A DNA stretch of 64,000 nt from Pseudevernia furfuracea. Lineage: Eukaryota > Ascomycota > Lecanoromycetes > Lecanorales > Parmeliaceae. Shown here piece after piece: positions 42,193 through 52,066 of this stretch (position 1 is the stretch's first letter; each line of letters starts with the position of its first letter). The stretch is taken from the NCBI GenBank assembly GCA_022315425.1, contig JAIUPT010000020.1, positions 1,860,001 through 1,924,000 of the forward strand. The letters run 5' to 3'. The notes beneath the pieces are model-generated. The model searched no databases. It was given only the letters and a program-made list of their open reading frames with translations, and was not told the DNA's origin. The position numbers were made by a program, and so were the translations under genes.

Positions 42193-43229
42193 TCAAGCAG
42201 GCTGCTCGTAGGCCCTCCGGATGACCCTCCCAAACTGCTCGAACCGCACCTCCTCCCTCACCACCGTCCCCTTGGCCTCGTTCTCCTTGTTCACCGGCAC
42301 GCTCACCACCGCCCCGCCGACCCCCCAGCCGCAAATCTCGCGCACGAAGGCCTCGAACTCGGCGCCCTGCAGGTTCAGCCAGCCCTCGGCGACCCCGCGC
42401 TCCACGGCCCGGCACCCTTGCCCCACCGTCCCCGCGATCCGCACCCGCATCAGCTCCTCGAACCCGTTCACGTCCGCGATCAGGTCCGCGTACAGGTCGT
42501 CCGAGTCGAGGGCGTCCCAGAAGTCGCGGTAGGCGCACCGCTCGAGCAGGGTGTTGAGGCGGGCGAGCTTCTGCACCGCCTCGGCGAGGGGGGTGTCCGG
42601 GACGGCGGCGGAGGAGGCGGGGGAGAGGATGTGCGGCGGGAGGAGGTGCAGGCAGAGGGAGAAGTCGGGGGAGGGGAACACGGTCAGGGCTTTGACCAGG
42701 ATGTTGGTGACGGGTTCGTCGCGCGTGAGGTGCGGGTTGAATTGGTATCTGTGCGGAGCCGCCCCCCCCGGGGGGGGGGGAAGGGGGCGAGGTCGTTAGT
42801 GAGGGTTCGGTTTTCGCGGAATGTGGGTAGGCGGGGAGGTGAAAGGGGGGATGGATGCTTTTGGGTTCAGATAGAGCTAATATTCAATTTTCTAACTTCA
42901 GGAGCAGAGAGAGAGACTGATTCGGGGTCTCTCTTTCGGGGCTCGGGTCAGGTAATAGGAAACGTGGTGGTTTCATCATCATGTTGGGAGGATTTTTCCC
43001 TTCTCCTCCCCTCGTAGAAACACACGGTCAGGGAAACCAAAAAAATCTTATAGACTCACAGTTTCAGGAGGGCTAGATTCGCGTAGCAGTCATAGGTGCG
43101 GTCCTCGCACTGCTGTATGACATAGTCTTGGAATATGGTCGTCGTTTCTGGGTTGTATCTGTCGAGGCCGTTGAGGATGGCTTCGATGTGTTCGGACCTG
43201 TCGGGCGCGGAGTCGAAGGCTATGCCCAT
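42193..43229 (-). CDS. eif3k: translation initiation factor 3 subunit K (2 exons)
   Basis: Exon 1 (43229-43060) and exon 2 (42748-42193) join in phase for 241 residues, the expected eIF3k length. Motifs include [30 protein letters not shown] across the splice junction, [15 protein letters not shown] and [16 protein letters not shown]. eIF3k is a small PCI-fold accessory subunit of eIF3 that contacts subunit l in the 43S preinitiation complex; it is absent from S. cerevisiae but kept in filamentous fungi. Exon 2 is strongly GC-rich. The 311-nt intron contains an unusual run of eight C followed by eleven G at about 42763-42781. Confidence 0.92.
42763..42781. repeat. adjacent poly-C/poly-G run in the eIF3k intron
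   Basis: Eight C residues directly abut about eleven G residues, close to the intron's 3' splice site. It can form a hairpin and is a plausible sequencing-error or replication-slippage site. Confidence 0.8.
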
Positions 43230-43891
43230 GGTTGCGGTGGGAGGTGTGGGATTGTGTGGGTGGTAGATGAAGAGGAGGAATTTTTGGTTCGCGTGCGAAT
43301 TTCAAGTGCGGCAGGTGTAGCGAGATTTTTATATCGAGGGCTTCCCTGCCTAAAACAAATCCAATCGCCAATGCTCGAATGGCAGCAACCTTACGTAACT
43401 CTGTCATATTGACGCGCGTTCATGTGTCTGACATCACTGGCACTGCAGTGTGGTATTTCGCTCGTATGGGTATCTGAAGTCGCATTGCTCGCTCTAAAGA
43501 AAATTCTAATTGAAAAATTCGCTTGGGTATCACGCAAGAACCGAAGTCTCAAAGCAGACTGAAAAGAAGTCTGAAGACGCTAAATCGCTTGAAAGTGGCA
43601 TGCCCCGGTCGAAAATAACCCTCGCGATAATACAATGTCCATCAAGTTGTCCGGTACTAATCCATGTCGGAGTGATCTGGCACTGTTGTACAGCCTGGTC
43701 GAGAGGGGCCGCTGATGTTTGAGAGACACGCGTTCTTCCTCCTCGCGGTCATAGCCCATGCCAGGTACCTTTCTTCGTCGTTGGGCGGTGGCTGTGCTAA
43801 ATTGCATATCATATTGCCATTGGTCGATGACGGATGAGTGTGTGCTTGGTTGGCCAGTCCACAAAGGACCATCCAACCTTCCATGCTCCTC
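43230..43891. other. intergenic between eif3k and lst7
   Basis: Promoter side of eif3k and 3' side of lst7. No other gene recognised. Confidence 0.5.
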
Positions 43892-45175
43892 TCATCCACC
43901 ATACCCACCCATCAAATCTCTCAACATTCCCACAAACCCCAGATGCAGCTCCGCAAAGAACTTGTCATCTCCCACCATCTCCGTCAAGCCTCTCGCTCTC
44001 ATCCTGGCGGCACCATACTGTCTCGGATACCCATCTGGGTCCGTCGTCCTCCCAGTTAGGAATGATGACACAGGAATGCGGTGCTCCTTTCTAACGTCTT
44101 CGTGATCACCTCTGTCTCCTTCATTTTCTTTGATTTTCTGCGCAGTCCTCGTTATGATATCACCTGCAATGCGTCGAAAATGCTCCCAGATGAACGTCAT
44201 GACCTGATACGCTCTGGTCTCGCTGCTGGCGAGTGCAATGAGCGCGTATTTGCGATAACCGCCGCGGGCATAGGGGTCCGAAAGGCGGAACTTGTACGCT
44301 ATGGTCCAGCCGTCTAGTGGTGTACCGAAGAACAGTTCACCGGCGGTTTGACCGCGAGGGAGCTGTTCGCCAGACAGAGTGCGGATGGCCGCTCGGCGAA
44401 TGATGGAGTAGGTATTTGGATCGGTGGGGCTGGAGGTCGAAATGTAAGATAGGGTGTGTTTGTGATAGAAAGATGCCGAGGTATCGGAGGCGAAGGAGTC
44501 TGGTGAGGATTGCTGATTCAAGCGTACGGGTCCTTCACGATCTTCCTCGGAGTCCGAGTCGCTTAGTTGGTCCCGATATATCTGGAGCGACTCTCGGAAA
44601 CGCAGGATCGGACTGCCGTTTCGGCCGCTGCCATCGGGCTTTGGGCTTCCGGGAGCTCCTGGGGGTAATTTGCTGGATATTTCTTCTGGGAGGCTAATGG
44701 TGCAGCTCTCACATCCTCTGCCATTGCTACCAGTGACTGGGAAGCGGTTGAGTGGATTCAGAGGCCTTGGAGCGTTCTGCCTGTGAGCTCCGAGGCTAGC
44801 TGGTTGGAGCTCTGGAGAAGTGCTTGCGCTATTGGAATCGGACTCCGGAGTACCGCCGAAGTCAAGAGAGCTTCTGTATGAGGATGGAAGGAATGCAGGA
44901 GCTGATGGCGCCGGGTCCCGCTGCGCTGCCTCCAAATCCCCCACACTGGACGATATGGATCCAGGATAGCAAGACAGGCATTCCACCGGCTTGATCTGGG
45001 TGCAGAGGATGGAAGTCGGGCCGTCATTTTCGCAGAAGTGGGATAGGGAAAGCTATTGGGTTCCGTAGCGATCAGCCACAGATGAGGATCGAGATCTCGG
45101 GTCTTGTTGGACGAGAGAGCAGGAGAGGTCCAGGTAGATAAGTCCGTGCGCAAGAGTACTTACGATGATATCCAT
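43892..45175 (-). CDS. lst7: folliculin/Lst7-like protein (2 exons)
   Basis: A 12-nt first exon (45175-45164, MDII) is spliced through a GTAAGT donor to exon 2 (45052-43892), giving 390 residues. The junction creates the family N-terminus LSLSHFCENDGPTSILCTQ, which starts the longin domain of folliculin. A Ser/Pro-rich insert follows. The second longin half reads GWTIAYKFRLSDPYARGGYRKYALIAL and ends with AELHLGFVGMLRDLMGG. No C-terminal DENN portion is seen, as in yeast-type Lst7. With Lst4, Lst7 is the GTPase-activating complex for the Rag GTPase Gtr2, signalling amino-acid status to TORC1 at the vacuole. Confidence 0.85.
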
Positions 45176-46037
45176 CTTGGCTTCTTCCACTACACCCTCA
45201 CAGCTTCATCTCGCGCCCCATGTCTTGGAAAGTTGGTTAATGGGGGTGTCGTGTGCGGGATGCGGAATGGAAGCGACGCATGTGATAACCAGGTCACGAG
45301 GATCGGGAAAAGATCTCGCTTCAGTCGGTGGCGTACTTTGTAAACGCCCGCTCGGCGGGCTCGAATCTGAATAGGTACAGCTCCGCCGTGACTACCTACT
45401 GTCGAAAAGAATCGGAGACACTTTGAATTATTATCGAAGCTATCAAAACATGCAAGCGGTGAAGCTCTCAAGCTCCAACTCTCTCCTTTTTCCCTAGTCC
45501 CGCCTACCTTACTCTACCTTACATTCGAAGAACACGGTCTCGGCCAGCGGATGATGCGCTCCAATAATGGGAGCGACCCGCCTTGGCAATTTGCCCGTCG
45601 CAAAACCCAGCAGGGATGATCCAACTCGAGCCGCAGTTGCTTTTCACCCAAGATGGCCCTCCCGTCCCTATCAAATCCCCCAGTGAAAAATGTTGGTGGC
45701 GAAGTTGGAATCATGTAACGGGGAGCTGCAGGGTTAATTTAAATCGCGCATTGCTAGCGTGCCCGATCCCACGTTAGCGTTATCTGCCTGCATGGCGCCA
45801 AGGTAAGTAAGGTACCTTAACCGACCTTACCTACCTTACTCTATCAGTTTACCGGTATCTTATGTGTCAAGTTTCAACTGTCGAGTATCAACGGTGAGTA
45901 ATCATTGTTTCTTCTTTGTTGACTGGCGCCGTGGGAGTTTTATTACTCATGAGTCTTTGAGATACCTACGGTACATGGATTGGCGGTACATAGGGATTGC
46001 CCGATTAAATATGAATACTTTCATTTCATTCGCTTGC
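45176..46037. other. intergenic with CCTTACCTACC-type motif clusters
   Basis: Upstream region of lst7 and 3' flank of grc3. Clusters of TACCTTA/TAAGGTA words occur near 45505-45525 and 45805-45845. A GCCCGC...GCGGGC hairpin is at about 45345-45360. No gene recognised. Confidence 0.45.
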
Positions 46038-48479
46038 TTATGCTTCCCCGACCGGTCTATATCGAATATCTCTCCTGACCCTCCTCACCTTCCCACTGCT
46101 CCGTCGACCCCCGTCCACAATGCCAGCCCAAGCCTGCCTCTCCGCCCATTTCCGCCTTTCTCCTCCTCCATCAAAGCCTTCCTGGGCGCCCAGCTTGCCA
46201 TCTCGGACCCTTCGCTGGCCTTTTGCCAACTCAAATCCTTCCCTGTAGGCCCAGGTGGGTGTGTCGAGAGAGCCTCTGACCAAGACAATGTTCGGAGAGT
46301 GGGCCTGTAGAGTGGTAGCGGGGATGGGTGTGAGTAAATGAATCGTCTTGTTGCTGGGATCAAGACTCCTGATGAGCGCTTGACCAAGGGAAAAGGATCG
46401 GTCTGGGGACAGAGGAGAGGTGGTGTGTTTGGATGAGGAAAGGTATGGGACTCCGGTAGCCGTCCGCAGTATCGACGCATCATCTGGGGTGTTTGCAACT
46501 TGATCGGGCATATTTCCGTCCTGTTCGATGCTCTCGACGTTTTCGTATTCTCTGATGATTGCCCCAATACTTTGATCAACAGCTACCACACCAACCACAC
46601 ATCCATCAAGGACACTGTTGAGGAACGAGTCAAGAAATCCAAGGCTTGGTGCGTCCCCAAGGATTGTAACGGCAAGAATTGCCTGTTTTGGGCCTGCGTA
46701 ATGTATGACCAGCGGCGCCACACCGTTAAGAGGCCATGGATTCCAACGCGTTTCGTGGTACTTCCCTTCTGATTCGCTTGAATGGAAATACGAAAGTGTC
46801 TGCATCATCCGCAAATCTCCTGCCGTTCTGGTAGCAAAGGCTGTGGATTGCGAAATCATTTGGTGAAATGTCACATCTGAACGGCTTCTAGCTCTATGCA
46901 ACGTATCGATAACGTCTTCCGGTCCTGATGTGCTCATATAAACAACGTCCGTGAGGCCCATGTCATGGATCAAATCAGACAACAGCTCCAAGCCATTGCC
47001 TTGAATCCAGCCTGCGCTGTTGATTATCAGCGGGCATGATGTGTAATCTCTGGCCATGCGTCGATAATGGTCAAAAAGGTCCAACGCGCATCTGTAGTAA
47101 CGTCTTGGATCTTCTTTTGGAGAAACATGACCAAAATGGTGTGCTCTGACAAGTTGATTAAGCCCAGATGTCGGATGAGTGAAAGGAGGTCCAAGGTTCC
47201 AGGATTGCAGCCGGAGCAAAGAGAGATCACCAGGCGGTGAGTATTCTGGCTGGCCTGGGTCGAGGTCCAAAAAGGCAACGCATTCGTTGTCTGGCACTTT
47301 TCGATTCCCCGCGGCAGGCGCTTTCTTAAGTAAAGCATTCGCTAGTATGCGGCAGAATGTAGATTTCCCAGCTCCCTTTGGACCGCAAACCATGATGGTT
47401 AGGGGCCGTTGGGTTTTGATAGATTGTAGGCTATACACCGTTCGTTGCCAGTCAGATGGGATTTCTAGTACACGCAGTGGGCGATGATGTGGGTCATCTG
47501 CCGTGGATTGGATCTATCAAATTTTCAGAATTGAGGTTCCTAGTCACTGTACATAGCAATGAGGACGAGGTAGCGCCCAAAATCTGGGCGAATCCCAGGT
47601 AGGTCTCGCGAAGGAAACGATTGGAATAATGCAGTAAAAACTTGTGTATGCTCACATTCATGAAAGAACGCTTCGACAAATCAAACGGTGACTTGGAATG
47701 CTGTCTTCCATTCCAGATACGTCCAAATTTAGGCGCTACCTGCTTGAGCATCCTCATTCTGCTTCCGCACGAGATGATAGTAAGCTCAACAGGTGCATTT
47801 TCCGTACCGAATGGATTTGGAACGGGCCGAATTGGCGGTATCGAATGGGTTGATGGGGCATATACCCGGTATGAACGATAGCTGGCATGAATGACAGCCC
47901 CAAGAATGCTAATTGCGCCGGATCGAACCCATATATCGTATTGGCCTAGTATGGCTAGACTCTAGGTAAATCTCAGATCTTGCAACGTACAGTATGGAGC
48001 AGACCAGATGCTCACGCCATTCGGATGGAGTCTGACCGTCCATTCGGTCTCTGTTTCGCTCAGAACCCTGCTTTTTGACGGGTCGAATGTCGAGAGTCTC
48101 TGGACTGGAGCCATTGACTGTGCACCAGTCTCTGGCTCACTATCAGAGCTTGACTCGCTGTCGCTACCGCTCTCGATATCCTTCACGCCATCTTCAAGGG
48201 ATCCACCCTGCACGTTGGCCAAGCCATCTATTTGCTGCGGTGTTCGTGGGCTTCTACTTTGAGGCCTATTCTCCCGCTTCTGCTTCTTCCTTAGCGGTTT
48301 AGATCTTTCAAGCGGATCATAGTATGTCTCGATTCCCATTGACGTGTGCGCCTCGTTCTGGCTCATCACCTCTCCAACGGGTCGTCGAGCGGCCTTGCGG
48401 GCTGCGAATGCACTGACTGCGGGGTCTGCTATCAGAACAAGGTCTTTCCTTAGGGTAGAAGCTAGAGTTTACCTGCCAT
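46038..48479 (-). CDS. grc3: polynucleotide 5'-kinase Grc3 (4 exons)
   Basis: Exons 48479-48473 (7 nt, ATGGCAG), 48425-48016, 47961-47656 and 47513-46038 close in phase, giving 732 residues. The N-terminal region reads DPAVSAFAARKAARRPVG. The beta-rich domain contains SLAILGQYDIWVRSG and VYAPSTHSIPPI. The Clp1/Grc3 kinase P-loop is CGPKGAGKST near 284, followed by FLDLDPGQPEYSPPG and LIINSAGWIQGNGLELL. Grc3 works with the nuclease Las1 to phosphorylate the cut 26S pre-rRNA at ITS2 and also aids Pol I termination. It is related to Clp1 of the CFIA complex, but the sequence layout is Grc3. A TIR element sits 120 bp upstream of the start. Confidence 0.92.
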
Positions 48480-48598
48480 TGTTCTACAACAAGTCGTGTA
48501 TTGAGCGGCAAGCTGGCTGTTCACCCACGATTCCTAAAGAGGAGGAAAACATTTTGGCACATGCGCGAGTGCTAGAGTAGCCCTAGCCGTCAGCCCTA

Positions 48599-49259
48599 CT
48601 CGTGTCTACCGGGAAATGCACCGCCCTGGGAAATGCACCACCCCTAGAATCCGATAAACTCAAAAAATGCCTACTTACCACCAAAATTGTATGATAACTC
48701 GATATAAATATATTGCGCAGTATTGATTTATCGTAGATAGCAAGATATATATCTTCTATAACTATTTCATCCTTTTTTAATTATAATAAATCTTTTATTA
48801 CGTGAAAAACGGGCTTTCTCTGCTTGCATCATCTCTAAATTATTAAGACGTAATATTGCTTTAGATAGGTCTTTTTATACTCGTTTATTGTATAATCTAG
48901 ACGTTTCTCATTAAATAAATTCTTTAGATTCTTTGATTTAGTTAAAGACATAGTAACAAGTAGGATTTAAGGGTGATACACGGAATTTTAGGGGTGATGC
49001 ATAGGAATTTTAGAGGTGGTGCACGGGAATTCTGAGCTATAGGGGAAGGATTCTGGAGTTGAGGGTTCTTAGGTCTACTTCTAGGGGGTGCTTGGACGCT
49101 AATAAGCATCGATATATATATATATTCTACATGGAGGGTGGTGAGTGTCTGTTTGGGGTGGATTTATGAGAGGCAGTGGTGCATTTTTTGGGTGACGGAT
49201 TTATCGGATTTTAGGGGTGGTGCATTTCCCAGGGCGGTGCATTTCTCGGTAGACACGAG
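48599..49259. mobile_element. 661-bp TIR element, pogo/Tc1-like, non-autonomous
   Basis: Both ends carry a 60-bp inverted repeat (48599-48658 and 49200-49259) starting CTCGTGTCTACCG, with two transition mismatches. TA flanks each end as a target duplication, as in Tc1/mariner/pogo elements. Each arm holds tandem GGGAAATGCACC-type units, and further GGTGGTGCA copies lie subterminally (about 48975-49025). The centre is very AT-rich. On the minus strand it starts like a transposase (MSLTKSKN near 48950, NEKRLDYTINEYKK) and then, in another frame, resembles a C-terminal coil (LNNLEMMQAEKARFSRNKR), as expected of an internal deletion derivative. It fills most of the divergent promoter between grc3 and the mitochondrial carrier. 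Confidence 0.85.
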
Positions 49260-49419
49260 TAATCTAATCTTGATCTAATCTCCGAAATCGCACCACCAGA
49301 CTTCACCCAGTCGGATCTTGTCTCTTCACAGAAAGATGGGATCCAGTAGCTTCTAGATAGACGGCCTAGAGATCTTGAGGGGATCTGCATCGATAGTAGA
49401 AGGTCTACTAGGCACAACA

Positions 49420-50667
49420 ATGGCGGATGCTGCGGCGGAGCTAGATGAAGGGGGCATTAAAAGAACTTTGAAGGATCTATTCGCTGGCGCTGCCGGTGGA
49501 GTTGCTCAAGTATTGCTTGGTCAGTTGATCGTAATTGTTTTTGTTGGGTACTTCTCCTTTGTGTTTGACGATCTGTGCTTTTTCATGCTCACTTTTGCTG
49601 CAATATCAGGGGAAATACTGCCAAGAATCAGGTTTTCCCTACTTTGATACTCAGCTGACCCCTTAAATTTATAGGACAGCCATTTGGTAAAAACCGACTA
49701 CTATTGTGATTTCTGAGGACCTTATATTAAGTTCCAATTGCCAGATATTGTCAAAGTCCGCCTTCAAACGACCACAAGATACTCCAGCGCTCTAGATGGT
49801 GCCACCCAGATCTTTAAGAATGAAGGCCCCGCGGCATTCTACAAAGTAAGCACTCATTCTTCCTCGGAAAACCATAGAAAGCTTTGCTCAACACCATGGA
49901 ACATTCCTATAGGGCACATTGACACCCCTAGTCGGCATCGGCGCCTGTGTATCAGTCCAATTCGGCGCCTTCCACTACGCCCGCCGCCAATTCGAACAAT
50001 CCAACAGCACCGCTGATCCCGCCAACCCCACTCTCTCCTATGGCCAATACTACCTCTCCGGCGCCTTCGCCGGCGTCGCCAACTCCGTCATCTCAGGTCC
50101 CATCGAGCACGTCCGCATCCGCTTGCAAACCCAGCCGCACGGTGCTCAGCGCCTGTATTCCAGCCCGATCGACTGTGTTCGCAAACTCTCCGCCCATGAA
50201 GGAGTTCTGGCGGGTTTGTATCGTGGAGAGGCGGTGACTGTATTGAGGGAGGCTCAGGCCTACGGCGTCTGGTTTCTCGCATTCGAGTACATGATGAACG
50301 CGGACGCTGCGCGCAATAACATCAAGCGTGATGAGATTAGCCAAGTAAAAATAGCGACGTATGGGGGCTTGGCGGGGGAGGCGTTGTGGTTGTCGAGTTA
50401 TCCGTTTGATGTCGTCAAGAGTAAGATGCAGAGTGATGGATTTGGGGCAGATAGGAAGTACAAGAACATGAGGGATTGCTTTGCGCAGACATGGAGGGGC
50501 GAGGGAGCGAGGGGGTTTTGGAAGGGAATTGGGCCGACTTTACTGAGGGCGATGCCGGTTAGTGCTGGCACTTTTGCTGTGTGAGTATTCCTTTCCATTA
50601 TTGAGGTATGGAGGCGTTTGCTGATAGTCTGAACAGCGTGGAAGCGACGATGAAATTGATGAAGTGA
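49420..50667 (+). CDS. mitochondrial carrier, Ymc1/organic-acid type (5 exons)
   Basis: Exons 49420-49519, 49675-49686 (12 nt), 49745-49845, 49913-50580 and 50637-50667 close in phase for 303 residues. Three carrier repeats are visible through their signatures: QPFDIVKVRLQ, GPIEHVRIRLQ and SYPFDVVKSKMQ. The match to yeast Ymc1/Ymc2 is good (LKDLFAGAAGGVAQVLLG, GTLTPLVGIGACVSVQFG). Six transmembrane helices in the inner membrane are expected. Substrate is uncertain: the family includes glycine/organic-acid and carnitine carriers. The microexon encodes the QPF of the first signature. The start lies 160 bp from the right end of the TIR element. Confidence 0.9.
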
Positions 50668-50735
50668 GTATTTTGCTTGTTATCTAGTATCTGGGCCTCA
50701 ACGCCTGGATAAATATTTGTACATATTGCTCTCTA

Positions 50736-51925
50736 TTAGAGAAAACGACTTCTGGAATCACTATCCTTGATATCCTCGGCACTCCCGCCAGTCCTCGCCT
50801 TTCGCGTCGACACCGACGAATCCGTCATCAGCTTGTCAGGAGTATAAGTAACTACGCCCTTCATTGCCATCTCTTTCCTTCTCGCCTGACCCTCCTGACC
50901 CGCCCTGCCCAGAACCCCTGCTATAACCTGCACACACCTCAAACTATCATCATTCGCCGGAATCGGATAAGTGACCCAGGTCGGATTGGCATCCGTGTCA
51001 ATAATACCAATAGTCGGTATAGTATTCAGTCCGCATTCGTGCAGCATGACCCAATTCTCCAACGGATTCAAGCAGACAACCAGATCTGGTCTGAGGACTT
51101 GGCGTTCCCGTAACTCTTCGTCGAATCCTTCGACCTCCCGGTCCTGCTCGTCCACAACTTTCATCCTGCATTGACCCAATATCTGATGCCCATTTGTGAT
51201 ACTTCCCGGCGTCCACCGCTCAAACAAATGGCATCCACCGGCCATCTGTGCCGCTTTGACCACACACCTGTCCTGTCCTGCCCTCGTGCCCACAAACAGT
51301 ACCAATCCTCCCCTTTCAGCGACGCCAGAGACGACCCGACAAGCGCGGCGAAGATGTGCAGCCGTCTGGTCCAGCGAGATAATATGTATGCCCTGCCGTA
51401 TGCCGAAGATGTAACGAGAGTTCATAGGATTCCAATGGGAAGTCTTATGGCCAAGATGCGCTTGAGAGGCGAGCAGTAGCTCGAGTGTTATATCCGATGG
51501 AGAAGGAGGATGGGTGAGGAGTTTATGGGGTTGATAGTGATTTGGTTCTATATATGTGCCGAGGGATTTCGTACGTTTCTGACTGAAGCGGTGGTGATAA
51601 TAGCTCTCAGCGGTCCCATCTTCGAGGAGGTTTTGGGCGGCGTGGGAGCGACTGTCGATTTGGGGGACGTATTGGACAGTCTCTTTCTCAACTTCTGATT
51701 CTATAGATTTGGTCTCCCGTAGCGAATTTTCTAAAGATGCTTCGATTGAGTCGGTGGACGATGTAAGAGGGTTGATGTCGACCTCGGTAGCTAGGCATCT
51801 TGTCCATAACCTTGAGGGAGTTGTTGGTGTTATTCTTCGGCCTGCAATCAAGTCAGCGAAGAAAATACATATTGGGAGAACTTCTACATACCGTGCCGTA
51901 TGATGATGGCTCTTCTCAAAATCAT
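50736..51925 (-). CDS. mrp4: mitochondrial small-subunit ribosomal protein uS2m (2 exons)
   Basis: Exon 1 (51925-51892) and exon 2 (51841-50736) join in phase for 379 residues. The spliced start gives a basic, Arg/Ile-rich presequence (MILRRAIIIRHGRR) typical of matrix import. An unspliced frame from 52019 would give a poor N-terminus with no such signal. The uS2 domain starts near ELLLASQAHLGHKTSHWNP and includes IHIISLDQTAAHLRRAC, GLVLFVGTRAGQD, RWTPGSITN, and PIPANDDS near the end. uS2m sits on the mitoribosome small-subunit body beside uS5m. It is divergent from cog3, with 141 bp between starts. Confidence 0.9.
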
Positions 51926-52066
51926 TGTTGGTGTGCAGGAACAGCTCCGGCTGAACGGCCGAGAGAGCTTCAAAAATTGTTTCGGCAAAGTTGCCCATTT
52001 GAAATTCGATACGTCCCACAAGTTTCTCACAGCATTAGACTGTGTTCAATCCTCAATTATTCAATT
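51926..52066. promoter_or_regulatory. shared divergent promoter of uS2m and cog3
   Basis: Only 141 bp separate the two start codons, so both 5' UTRs and core promoters must lie here or overlap. No TATA box or named site is identified. Confidence 0.5.

Noticed and set aside
41951..42538. Arg/Gly-rich 195-residue minus-strand ORF
   Set aside because: Out-of-frame shadow of the GC-rich eIF3k exon 2.
42181..43017. 278-residue plus-strand ORF
   Set aside because: Antisense shadow of eIF3k; His/Pro-rich first half comes from the GC-rich exon.
45340..45380. tRNA with B-box-like GGCTCGAATCT
   Set aside because: No acceptor or anticodon arm can be folded; the GCCCGC/GCGGGC hairpin explains the pattern.
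40557..50667. A functional cluster for ribosome production (tsr4, eif3k, grc3, uS2m)
   Set aside because: Genes are on both strands with unrelated genes between them; the proximity is not more than expected for housekeeping-rich DNA.
50736..52019. uS2m as one unspliced 427-residue ORF
   Set aside because: It would lack a mitochondrial presequence and overlap the cog3 promoter; a consensus intron at 51891-51842 gives a basic import signal.
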